Shown: in pieces, positions 36,782-44,189 of the stretch
How positions within the stretch are numbered: the first letter of the stretch is position 1
Layout: the number at the start of each line of letters is the position of its first letter
Assembly: GCF_035593305.1 (NCBI RefSeq)
Contig: NZ_CP141615.1
Location: 1,860,001 to 1,924,000, forward strand
Direction of reading: 5' to 3'
Source of the DNA: Limnochorda sp. L945t
GTDB lineage: Bacteria; Bacillota; Limnochordia; Limnochordales; Geochordaceae
DNA: 64,000 nt
Program-made: the position numbers and the translations under genes
The notes under the pieces: generated by a model
What the model was told of the DNA's origin: nothing
Databases searched by the model: none
The model's input: only the letters and a program-made list of their open reading frames with translations

Positions 36782-37033
36782 TTGGCTCGCCGCACCATCC
36801 GCGCCGCCGCTGAAGACATCTGCCGCTCGCTGCAGGAGCCCATCCACGTCCGCGAACTGGTGCGACGGGTGGTGGAGGCCCTCGGCATCGAGGAGCGCCC
36901 CGGCACGCAAGCCTCCGTCCGGGAAGCCCTGGGACGGCTGCGGTTCATGGTGCGCAGCGGGCCGGGCCTGTATGCGCCGGCCCGCGCCGTGCTCGACGGG
37001 AGGGTGTTCATTCACCTCGGTTGGGCGTGTTGA
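36782..37033 (+). CDS. stand-alone N-terminal domain of the 593-aa winged-helix-like family
   Basis: An 83-residue product starting TTG 36782, the same start codon as the full-length relative. LARRTIRAAAEDICRSLQEPIHVRELVRRVVEALGIEE and QASVREALGRLRFMVRSGPGLYAPARAVLDGRVF match residues 1-80 of the protein at 6528-8309 at roughly three quarters of positions. It then diverges (IHLGWAC) and stops, overlapping the end of the convergent hepT-like gene. It may be a truncated relic or a small DNA-binding protein; the clean frame allows either. Confidence 0.6.
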   Translation: MARRTIRAAAEDICRSLQEPIHVRELVRRVVEALGIEERPGTQASVREALGRLRFMVRSGPGLYAPARAVLDGRVFIHLGWAC

Positions 37034-37514
37034 TCAGGTTGCGCACGAACTCCGAAAACCGGTCGATGTCGGCGCGCAGCCTTTGGAACCCTTCAGACGC
37101 CTGTTGCACAAGGTGGGCCATTTTCCCCCATACGAGCGGGCTGCCGTAGGCCCGCAGGACCCGGTGACGAAACTTCCGGTAACCATCCAGCCACTCCAAG
37201 CTCTCGGCGGAGAGCACCGCGGGGCGCACCTCTGGCACCGTGCGAGCCATCATGCGAAGCAGCTCCCGATGCCACTCCCTTCCACTGGGGGCCCCGCCAT
37301 CAAACTCTTGCGCAATTCGCTCAAGTGCCTGCTCAATCGCGCCGTAAAACCGCAACAGGTGGGTTGCCGCTGCGGCTGCCCGGACCGATTCGTCCGGCAA
37401 AGAGAGGAGGAGCGCCAGTTCCTGAACGCTTCCGGCCGCTGCGCCGATGTCCTCATCAACGGCCGCCAGGAGCGAGAGCAGCCTTCGGGCTCGGGCCCCG
37501 CCTTCCGCACTCAC
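37008..37514 (-). CDS. HepT-like HEPN ribonuclease toxin
   Basis: A 168-residue, all-helical HEPN-domain protein. The candidate active motif is in LDGYRKFRHRVLRAYGSPLVWGKMAHLV, an R-x3/4-H arrangement as in the HepT-like family. The upstream helices (ATHLLRFYGAIEQALERIAQEFDGG) also fit the DUF86-type bundle. It overlaps the stop of the upstream nucleotidyltransferase gene by four bases (ATGA), the standard antitoxin-toxin order for MntA-HepT systems. There the nucleotidyltransferase AMPylates and silences the HEPN RNase. Function inferred from family and arrangement. Confidence 0.8.
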   Translation of the reverse strand: MSAEGGARARRLLSLLAAVDEDIGAAAGSVQELALLLSLPDESVRAAAAATHLLRFYGAIEQALERIAQEFDGGAPSGREWHRELLRMMARTVPEVRPAVLSAESLEWLDGYRKFRHRVLRAYGSPLVWGKMAHLVQQASEGFQRLRADIDRFSEFVRNLINTPNRGE

Positions 37515-37930
37515 AGCAGGCGCTGTCCTTTCTCGATGACGTGCCTCCTCAGGGAAGGAGGGGCCTCGTCCAGGTCCACCACGTCCACGGGAATGTCACA
37601 CACTGCGTCGAGTGCCGCCAGGGCGGCATAAAACCGTTCCGGCGGGATACCCCGCACTCCGAGGTCGATGTCCGACGCCAGATGGAAGTACCCTTCGCGC
37701 AGGGAGCCGAATACATAGACCTCAGTCGCACCGTACCGGCGGAGCGTCTCCACCAGTGCGGGCAGCGACGAACGGGCTTCGGCCGCCCGTTTTTGCAGCG
37801 CCGCCTCCTCCTGAGCGGCGCGCCGCCGCCATCCTCGCAAGTACCCTTCCCATTCGGCTTGGGACATCCCGGCGGGAGGACCAGGCGGAGCCGGCGCCGT
37901 CCGCCCTCCCTTTGACTCCCCGCGATGCAT
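37511..37930 (-). CDS. MNT-type nucleotidyltransferase antitoxin
   Basis: A 139-residue minimal nucleotidyltransferase. The signature is VYVFGSLREGYFHLASDIDLGVRGI, with GS and two Asp residues for metal and NTP binding, followed by DIPVDVVDLDEAPPSLRRHVIEKGQRLL. It is paired with the HepT-like gene by a four-base overlap. The start is unsettled: ATG 37930 has a promoter-like element just upstream but no strong ribosome binding site, and ATG 37867 is an alternative. An N-terminal helix rich in Arg and Ala (WRRRAAQEEAALQKRAAEARSSL) precedes the catalytic domain. Confidence 0.8.
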   Translation of the reverse strand: MHRGESKGGRTAPAPPGPPAGMSQAEWEGYLRGWRRRAAQEEAALQKRAAEARSSLPALVETLRRYGATEVYVFGSLREGYFHLASDIDLGVRGIPPERFYAALAALDAVCDIPVDVVDLDEAPPSLRRHVIEKGQRLL

Positions 37931-37950
37931 GCCGTGCGTCACCCGCCCGC

Positions 37951-37959
37951 AGTATAGCA
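37951..37959 (-). promoter_or_regulatory. candidate extended -10 promoter of the mnt-hepT pair
   Basis: TGCTATACT on the minus strand, an extended -10 element ending about 20 bases before the ATG at 37930. No good -35 hexamer is visible, as is common with extended -10 promoters. It stands out in GC-rich surroundings. Confidence 0.35.
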
Positions 37960-38159
37960 CGGGACACGATGGCGGGCCGAGCCGGGCCTGGCCCGGGACG
38001 CCGCCCCCCGGCCGGCAGCTCGATGGCAACCGGCTCGTCCGCTGCACGATGCGCGTCGCCGGCCACGCCGTGGAGGCCACCACCTACGTCGTTGACTTCC
38101 TTCCCCTCCATAGCGCGGAAGCGGTCCAGCGCTTCGAACTGGCCACAATCCATCTCCCA

Positions 38160-38417
38160 TCAGGCCGCCACCACCGCGTATTCCCGTCGCCTGGACTCCG
38201 GAGCGTTCTCGACCCGGGACGGCTGCGGAAGCTCACCCGTCATGGTGACGTGAACGGGAAACACTCCGTCGGCCAGTTCCTCGGTCTGTAACACTTCCTC
38301 GAGCCAGGCCCGCAGACTGGCCTCCCGAGCCGCAGTGTCGATGGCCACCGCGCGCCTCCAGCGGGCCGTCGGTGCGGCGGGTCTGGAGCGACCAGCGATT
38401 TCCTTGGAGTTTTGCAT
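38160..38417 (-). CDS. possible small hypothetical protein
   Basis: An open frame of 85 residues within the 37931-38557 gap, with a plausible helical part (ARWRRAVAIDTAAREASLRAWLEEVLQTEELADGVFPVHVTMTG) and a polar end. GAGG lies only two bases before the ATG, which is too close. A plus-strand frame over 37990-38160 (MRVAGHAVEATTYVVDFLPLHSAEAVQRFELATIHLPSG) is equally protein-like, so the gap may contain debris of an older gene. I do not recognise either. Confidence 0.25.
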   Translation of the reverse strand: MQNSKEIAGRSRPAAPTARWRRAVAIDTAAREASLRAWLEEVLQTEELADGVFPVHVTMTGELPQPSRVENAPESRRREYAVVAA

Positions 38418-38557
38418 GGCCTCGGTAGCGTGGCCGGTCAGTTCGGCTCGAGGCGAATCGAAAGAGTGACCACAGGGACAGGAAAAGGCGGCCGCCCGCC
38501 CGGGGTCGCATGGCGGGATCGCCAGCGGCCGCGGCGCCTGCACGGAGGTGTGGTTCG

Positions 38558-39163
38558 GTGAGGCAATCACCACGGGTCACGAGGCCAGGAGTTCGAGGCA
38601 AGCAAGCGTGGCCGGCGACGGCGGCCCGCCCGGCGCGGGTGCTTCGGTGGGCGCTGGTAGCGGCTGTGGCGCTGGGCGCGGCTGCGTTCGGCGTCGTGCC
38701 AGGGGTGGTAGAGCCGGCGCATGCGGGGGACGGCGAGCCGGCATGGCAGCTTTCCTCCCCGCCCCCTCAGTTCACGGCAGGCATACGCCTCGGCTTTCCC
38801 TATCTCGTCGGGGGCACGGTGCGGGCTCCGCTGGGCAGGACAGCGATGGTCGCCCTGACGGGCGACGTGACGCCCATCGGTTCGGCGGTGCTGGGCCGGT
38901 TGACGGCGCAGGCGCTGTTTCACGGCGGGTTCGGGAATCAGCCGTATTTCTCCGTGGGGCCCGCTTATGTGTGGGGCGGAAAGACGCACGAGGCGGCGGC
39001 CGCGTCGGGCGTGGGCGCTCTGGCGCTCGGGCTCGGGATGGAGTACCGGCCGCCGGAGAGCAGCATGAGCTACTACTGGGAGGCCGGGCTGGACCTGCTG
39101 CTGCCGGGGGGTAACGTGTATCCCATGCCGCGGGTGGCGGTGGGGGTCAACGCGTATCTATGA
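38558..39163 (+). CDS. secreted hypothetical protein, possibly a small beta-barrel
   Basis: A 201-residue protein starting GTG 38558 with GGAGGTG seven bases upstream. A basic N-terminus (RQSPRVTRPGVRGKQAW) leads into a hydrophobic segment (LRWALVAAVALGAAAFGVVPGVVEPAHAG) with a probable signal peptidase site after AHA. The mature part has repeated short strands with alternating hydrophobic and aromatic residues and glycine turns: AGIRLGFPYLVGGTVRAPLG, PYFSVGPAYVWGG, LALGLGMEYRPPESSMSYYWEAGLDLLLPGG, RVAVGVNAYL. That pattern and the terminal aromatic/leucine pair suggest a beta-barrel, which would imply an outer membrane; this is only a suggestion. No family is recognised. Confidence 0.6.
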   Translation: MRQSPRVTRPGVRGKQAWPATAARPARVLRWALVAAVALGAAAFGVVPGVVEPAHAGDGEPAWQLSSPPPQFTAGIRLGFPYLVGGTVRAPLGRTAMVALTGDVTPIGSAVLGRLTAQALFHGGFGNQPYFSVGPAYVWGGKTHEAAAASGVGALALGLGMEYRPPESSMSYYWEAGLDLLLPGGNVYPMPRVAVGVNAYL

Positions 39164-39829
39164 GAGCGCGCCGGGCGCGGCCATTCTCGCCGACAGGACA
39201 CGGTGGATGCGCTGCGCCCGGGCGCGCCCGATACCGGGTACCTGCATGAGTTCGGCAGGGGTGGCGGTCATCACCCGTTGGGGCGTGCCGAAGTGGGCCA
39301 GGAGCGCCCGGGCGAGCGCAGGCCCGATGCCGGGCAGGGATTCCACGACGTAGCGGGCCTGCTCCTCCATGGCCGCCTGGGGCTTGCGGGCGTGGAGCGA
39401 GGGTTCGTGGCCGAGGCCCTGCTGTTCGAGCTTGGCCAGGGCAGCGAGCAGGCCGGCCGTGTCCTCGGCGTCCCGGGTGACCACGACGCTGACGCCGGTG
39501 ACGATGAGCATGGCGAGCTGCAAGCGAACGAAGTCGGGCGACAGGTAGCGGTTGGCGTACAGGTAGTAACCCTCGACGACGAGGATGGGCCGCTCGAACT
39601 GCTCTCGCAGGGCCGCCAGCTGCTTGTGGAGGCGCTTGTGCATCACCGAGGCAATGAGGTCGTCGCAACGCTTGCGCTCGACGGCCATACGGGTGCTCAG
39701 CACGAAGTCACCCACCGGAAGCGGGCGGAACTCCACGCTCACTCCCCGCGCCTCCAGGGCGTCCACCAGCGCCCGGCGGCGTTCGTGGATGTCGGCGATC
39801 ACGACGGGGCCCGACGGCAACGGCTTCAC
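39158..39829 (-). CDS. XPF/Hef-type ERCC4 nuclease with helix-hairpin-helix domain
   Basis: About 223 residues. The ERCC4 nuclease domain reads VVIADIHERRRALVDALEARGVSVEFRPLPVGDFVLSTRMAVERKRCDDLIASV; the motif ERK-x2-D with the upstream Asp residues is the catalytic signature of XPF/Mus81/Hef enzymes. A C-terminal tandem helix-hairpin-helix follows (LPGIGPALARALLAHFGTPQRVMTATPAELMQVPGIGRARAQRIHRVL). These enzymes cut branched or flapped DNA during repair and replication restart in eukaryotes and archaea. The bacterial form here lacks a helicase domain. The start is uncertain: GTG 39829 fits the domain edge but the GAGGAG site is only one base away, and the frame is open to 39955. Convergent with the secreted protein gene, overlapping by six bases. 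Confidence 0.8.
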   Translation of the reverse strand: MKPLPSGPVVIADIHERRRALVDALEARGVSVEFRPLPVGDFVLSTRMAVERKRCDDLIASVMHKRLHKQLAALREQFERPILVVEGYYLYANRYLSPDFVRLQLAMLIVTGVSVVVTRDAEDTAGLLAALAKLEQQGLGHEPSLHARKPQAAMEEQARYVVESLPGIGPALARALLAHFGTPQRVMTATPAELMQVPGIGRARAQRIHRVLSARMAAPGALS

Positions 39830-40169
39830 GCTCCTCGACCAGGCCGCAGGCAGTGGGCCTCGGGTGGGCCTCGGGACGCGCCTCGGGCGCCTCGGGGCGG
39901 GCCGCTTCGACGCCGGGCGAGCCTCCCGTGCCACAAGCCGGCTGCCACGGCGCACCGGTTCGCTGCAGGGTCGTGCATCCCTTCAGCGAGGTTGTCAGGG
40001 GCGCCGGTGGATGCCAGGAGCAACAGGGATAAGGCCGCTGGCCAACGCGTCTCAAAGGCCACAACGCCGGGCGACATCTTCCCAGTCGAGAGGTAGCGGA
40101 ACGGTCCCCTCCAGCGCTTGCACCGACCGCTTCGAGTGGTCGAGGATCTTCACGCCGAGCAGCCCTTGC

Positions 40170-40345
40170 CCTCCGGCACCTGCTCAGAGCAGGCCGGCGG
40201 GCTCATGCCGTACTCAGTTGCCCCTCGGCCTGACGCTGCCTCGATCTACGAGCGTTACTATAAGTTGTGGCTCGAGCTTGCCGGCGCAGTAGGACCTGTC
40301 ATGCACGACCTCCACGACCTCGTCGAGGGCGAGCAACTCCTCGCC
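40170..40345 (+). pseudogene. remnant of an FGGY sugar kinase C-terminus
   Basis: The plus-strand peptide PYSVAPRPDAASIYERYYKLWLELAGAVGPVMHDLHDLVE has the shape of the last helix of xylulokinase-like FGGY kinases (PDP-x4-YE-x-Y-x3-Y-x2-L). No other part of the kinase is present and no start exists. The rest of 39830-40372 shows nothing identifiable. The identification rests on one short motif. Confidence 0.35.
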
Positions 40346-40372
40346 CCGCGTCCCGAGCGCGGCCGCGGCCAC

Positions 40373-42313
40373 TCACTCTTTCGTGGCCAGCAGCGCCGAC
40401 GCTAGGTAACCGGCTGCCGTGGCGAAAGCGGCACCGGTGCGGGCCTTGCCCGTCGCCGGGTCGACGGTTTCGCATGCAACACCGCCATCCATCGGCGCGT
40501 CGACCAGCATGCTCAAGGCGCGTTGTTTCAGTGTCTCCAGCCACTCCGGGAGAGGGCGCCTCATTGCCCGTATCGCGCGCAGGGTATTGGCAGCAGACAT
40601 AGGCCAGGGATGCGGAGCATGCAAGCACCCGGCGCCCCCAAACGGCCCGGTATAGTAATGCGGATTGTGCTCCGAGTATACCCAGCGGATCGTGTTGAGC
40701 AGCACGGGATCGTCAGGGTCGCAGGCACCCAGTACCCCAAGGAGTTGCAAGCTCCCTGGCGGATCGTCGTACACGGTGACGCCGCCTCGCGCGTCAACGG
40801 CCCACGCGAACATCGGACCAAACGGCCCTTCCACGATGCAGTGTGCCCGAAGCGCCCCCGCCAGGCGAGCGGCCGTCTCCCGCGCCCAGTCCCCGCGCTC
40901 CCCGTCGCCGACCCTGTCGTACAGCTCGTGTAGCACATGAAGCGCCCGCAGCAAGAGGGCGTTGTCGTATGTCAGGAACGGGTATGGCGGCGGGTCGTCC
41001 GACGGGTCCAGAAACGTCGCAAAAAGGGGCCCCTTCCCTGCCTCCTGAACGAGCACCTCGCGAAAGCCAGCCAACATTTGGCGGACCGGCTCTTCGACGA
41101 GCACGCTCGAGTCCCCGGTCCGCTCCAGGTAAAGGCCGAGAGCCACGGGGTATGCGGCTAGTTCGTCGAGTTCGAAGCCCGGATAGACGACGGTGCCGTT
41201 CAGGTACTGAGCATGGATCCCGGGGTTTCGCCACCCGACGCGAAAGGCAGCCAGCAGCACGCGGCGGGCCTCTTCCGGACCCACTTCGATCACGCCGGGG
41301 AAACTCCACAGTAGCGTGTCACGAGCCCAGAAGGCAGCACTCACGTAATAGCGTGGACTCCTGGAAGTCACGGCTACCCACTCACCCTCTTCCAGCGTGC
41401 GCCCGGCCCCGAAGAAGAACGTGGTGAGCAGGTTCAGGTTGATCCGTTGGTCCACTGCCGGGCTACCCGTCCGCCGCCGGTGAGCCGTCAGCCATCCGGC
41501 GCTTTCTTCCACAAGCGCCTCGAAGCCCCGCCGACGCATATCCACGTTGGTGGTCCGCGCACCATCGCCCTCCGGCGCTACGCTCACGAAAAAGGTGGCG
41601 CTGGCTCGTTCGCCCGGCGCGAGCGACACCGAGCGCCCCATGCGAAACGATGGCGACGTCGAAGCCAGTTGGCCGCTCTCCAATAGCTCTGCCTGCTCCG
41701 GGAGCCCCATTGCCTCGGCCATTCCAACCGCCCACCCCAGTACTGGAAGGCCGTTGGTCGCCTCCATGACCACGCTGCGCGTCCACTTGTCATAGGTGGC
41801 CCGTAGCGCGGCCAGCATTGGGCGCGTACGAAACAGGGTGTAGCACAGAACATCCCACCTGATGTCGAGGCCGAACCGGACGAAGACGCGCTCCGAACCG
41901 CCGTCGGCCTTTCCCGCCGGGCGTTCCACCGTTAGCCGTACGACGAACCCCCGGTGACCGATCGGGGCGAATACTTTGGCATGCACTGTCACGGGCCCGA
42001 CGTCGCCGCTCGCATCCACCCACCAGTCGTGAGGCCGTCTCACCTGGGTAAAGCCCTGGCCTGCGACGAGGGCCGGACTCCCGTCGATCTCCAGAAACGC
42101 GGCGAGCAGCGGCCGATCCTCACCGGCCACCCCGAGGAGACCCAGGGCACGACCGGATAGTACCTGGAAACTGCCGATAGCAGCCATTTCCGGGGAAATA
42201 TCGGGCAGTGACACCCACTCGTTCCCCGTGGCGACCACACGAGGTCCATCCCCGAGCAACGGCGAGGGGGTCATGAGATTCGATGCAGCGCCGGGGTCAC
42301 TCACAACGTGCAT
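40373..42313 (-). CDS. (alpha/alpha)6-barrel glycoside hydrolase, GH125-like
   Basis: A 646-residue protein. Residues 1-260 are beta-rich (MTPSPLLGDGPRVVATGNEWVSLPDISPEM onward), and the C-terminal part is a helical barrel. It has YYVSAAFWARDTLLWSFPGVIEVGPEEARRVLLAAF, a typical barrel segment with the acid ARD motif, then YPFLTYDNALLLRALHVLHEL and HPWPMSAANTLRAIRAM, as in family GH125 exo-alpha-mannosidases. No signal peptide is seen, so it should act in the cytoplasm on imported oligosaccharides. The ATG at 42313 lies six bases after the stop of the ABC permease gene, making it the last gene of the sugar operon. GH125 is a best guess; another (alpha/alpha)6 family is possible. Confidence 0.65.
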   Translation of the reverse strand: MHVVSDPGAASNLMTPSPLLGDGPRVVATGNEWVSLPDISPEMAAIGSFQVLSGRALGLLGVAGEDRPLLAAFLEIDGSPALVAGQGFTQVRRPHDWWVDASGDVGPVTVHAKVFAPIGHRGFVVRLTVERPAGKADGGSERVFVRFGLDIRWDVLCYTLFRTRPMLAALRATYDKWTRSVVMEATNGLPVLGWAVGMAEAMGLPEQAELLESGQLASTSPSFRMGRSVSLAPGERASATFFVSVAPEGDGARTTNVDMRRRGFEALVEESAGWLTAHRRRTGSPAVDQRINLNLLTTFFFGAGRTLEEGEWVAVTSRSPRYYVSAAFWARDTLLWSFPGVIEVGPEEARRVLLAAFRVGWRNPGIHAQYLNGTVVYPGFELDELAAYPVALGLYLERTGDSSVLVEEPVRQMLAGFREVLVQEAGKGPLFATFLDPSDDPPPYPFLTYDNALLLRALHVLHELYDRVGDGERGDWARETAARLAGALRAHCIVEGPFGPMFAWAVDARGGVTVYDDPPGSLQLLGVLGACDPDDPVLLNTIRWVYSEHNPHYYTGPFGGAGCLHAPHPWPMSAANTLRAIRAMRRPLPEWLETLKQRALSMLVDAPMDGGVACETVDPATGKARTGAAFATAAGYLASALLATKE

Positions 42314-42318
42314 GTTGC

Positions 42319-43143
42319 TCAATCCTTCAGGCCCGTCATAGCGATGCCCTGAATGAACTGCTTTTGGAAAACCAGGAACGCGATCAGCAGAGGCGCTACA
42401 GCGATCGTGGCCCCCGCCATCTGCCAGTGGATGTTGGCGATGTACTGGTCGCTGAAGCTCTGCAGGCCCACGGGAAGGGTGCGGCTCACGTCCGAGTTGG
42501 TGACGATGAGGGGCCACAAGAACTCTTCCCAGTTGGCTACCAGCGTGAAGATACCGAGAGCAGCGAGCACTGGTCTGGTGAGCGGCAGCACGATCTCGAA
42601 GAAGATCCTCGGCTCGCTGGTCCCGTCGATGCGGGCAGCCTCGATGATGTCGGTGGGAATGGTGTGGAAAAACTGCCGCATCAAGAAGATGCCGAAAGCA
42701 TCGAACAGCCAGGGGAACGCCACGCCCGCCAGGGTGTCCGTTAGATGGAGTTTCATGGACATCAGGTACAACGGGATCATCCGTACCTGAAACGGTACCA
42801 TGAGGCTGGCCAGCATGGCCATGAAGAGGACTTCCCGTCCCCGGAACGGGAACTTGGCCAGGGCATAGCCGGCCATGGCACTCACGAAGACGACGCCTAC
42901 GACGACGATCACGGCCACGATGACGCTGTTGGCCAGGTACCTGCCGAACGGAAGCTGGGTGAACACGACGGCGAAGTTGTCGAGCGTGGGCTGCTCCGGG
43001 ATCAGCGAGGGTGGAACCTTCATCACCTCTGACAGGGGCTTCACGGCGCTGGAGAGCATCCACACCAGGGGGAGGACCATGGGTATGGCTCCACCCACCA
43101 GCAGGGCGTACAACAAGAGGCGCACCGCCCGATGTCGACTCAT
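42319..43143 (-). CDS. carbohydrate ABC transporter permease (MalG/UgpE type)
   Basis: A 274-residue inner-membrane permease of the CUT1 sugar ABC family with six predicted membrane segments. The first is LLLYALLVGGAIPMVLPLVWMLSSAVK. The EAA loop that contacts the ATPase is EAARIDGTSEPRIFFEIVLPLTRPVLAALGIF. It pairs with the permease gene just upstream and the binding protein. No ATP-binding subunit is encoded here, so a shared MsmX-type ATPase elsewhere is likely, as in many Gram-positive sugar systems. The stop lies six bases before the glycosidase start. Confidence 0.92.
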   Translation of the reverse strand: MSRHRAVRLLLYALLVGGAIPMVLPLVWMLSSAVKPLSEVMKVPPSLIPEQPTLDNFAVVFTQLPFGRYLANSVIVAVIVVVGVVFVSAMAGYALAKFPFRGREVLFMAMLASLMVPFQVRMIPLYLMSMKLHLTDTLAGVAFPWLFDAFGIFLMRQFFHTIPTDIIEAARIDGTSEPRIFFEIVLPLTRPVLAALGIFTLVANWEEFLWPLIVTNSDVSRTLPVGLQSFSDQYIANIHWQMAGATIAVAPLLIAFLVFQKQFIQGIAMTGLKD

Positions 43144-43164
43144 CCCCTCGGTTCCCCCGTCCTG

Positions 43165-44088
43165 TCAGTATTCGAACGGCCTTTGGATCAGACGAATCTG
43201 GACGAGCGTCACCACAATGATGAGAGCCATCAACACGAATGCGTTCGCGGAGGCGTACCCGAGCTCGAACTGCTTGAAGCCAATGTCGTAAATGTGCAAC
43301 ACGAAGACGCGGGTGCTGTCGAGCGGACCGCCCGGGGTTCGCATCTGCAACCCGCCAGAGCTCATGACGTACGGGATGGTAAAGACACGCAAGGCGTTGA
43401 TGACCAGGATGACCACCACAAACAGCACCGTCGGATTGAGCAAAGGCAGGGTGATGTGCCGAAAAACCTGCCAACGCCCCGCGCCATCCATGCGCGCCGC
43501 TTCCACGTAGTGCTCAGGGATGGTCTGAAGTCCAGCCAAGAAGAGGACCATGGCTTGCCCGATCTGTTTCCACACGCCGACCACCATGACCGCCCACAAG
43601 GCCCACGCCGGGTCGGCAAGCCATCCGGGCTTCCCGAGCCCCACGCTACCGAGAATCCAGTTAACGACGCCGGTCCCAGGCTCGAACATCCACCGCCATA
43701 CAAATGCGGCGGCCACGATGTTGGTCACCACGGGCGCAAAGTAGATGCCTCGAAACAGCCCTTTGAGTTTCACCCATCCCGCGTTGAGAATCAGAGCCAA
43801 CGGCAGCGAGAAGACCAGGATCGCCGGTACGACCACCACGGTCCACAACAGCGTCACCTTCAACGACTTCCAGAAGAGCGGATCGGCGAGGAGGCGCGCG
43901 TAGTTGCCCATGCCAATGAACGCAGGTAACCGCAGAAACCCCCAATCGTTGAGCGAGATCCACGCCGCCCAGCCGAGAGGATAGACGACGATCAGGCCGA
44001 AAAGAACCAGGGAGGGCAACAAAAACAGAAACGCCCAGATGCCTCTCCACGTCCGGTATGTCAGGTGGACCCCAGGCACCATCCGCAT
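43165..44088 (-). CDS. carbohydrate ABC transporter permease (MalF/UgpA type)
   Basis: A permease of about 307 residues with six membrane segments (GIWAFLFLLPSLVLFGLIVVYPLGWAAWISL, VTLLWTVVVVPAILVFSLPLALIL and others). The EAA loop reads EAARMDGAGRWQVFRHITLPLLNPTVLF. It forms the heterodimeric channel with the next permease. The frame is open to ATG 44154, but I prefer ATG 44088, which has GCGAGG five bases upstream; the earlier ATG lacks any ribosome binding site. A 21-base gap to the next permease gene indicates one operon. Confidence 0.9.
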   Translation of the reverse strand: MRMVPGVHLTYRTWRGIWAFLFLLPSLVLFGLIVVYPLGWAAWISLNDWGFLRLPAFIGMGNYARLLADPLFWKSLKVTLLWTVVVVPAILVFSLPLALILNAGWVKLKGLFRGIYFAPVVTNIVAAAFVWRWMFEPGTGVVNWILGSVGLGKPGWLADPAWALWAVMVVGVWKQIGQAMVLFLAGLQTIPEHYVEAARMDGAGRWQVFRHITLPLLNPTVLFVVVILVINALRVFTIPYVMSSGGLQMRTPGGPLDSTRVFVLHIYDIGFKQFELGYASANAFVLMALIIVVTLVQIRLIQRPFEY

Positions 44089-44189
44089 GCTGGCCTCGCT
44101 CCCGTGGGAGGGCTGCCGAGCCTCCTTCGAGTTCCCCGGCAGCTCTCCCGCCATTCGTTATGGTTACTTGCTGCGAACGCGACCCGGCC

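Noticed and set aside
18197-38557. CRISPR array or cas genes in the accessory zone
   Set aside because: No regularly spaced direct repeats and no Cas motifs were seen; the UvrD, NUDIX and PIN proteins are not Cas components.
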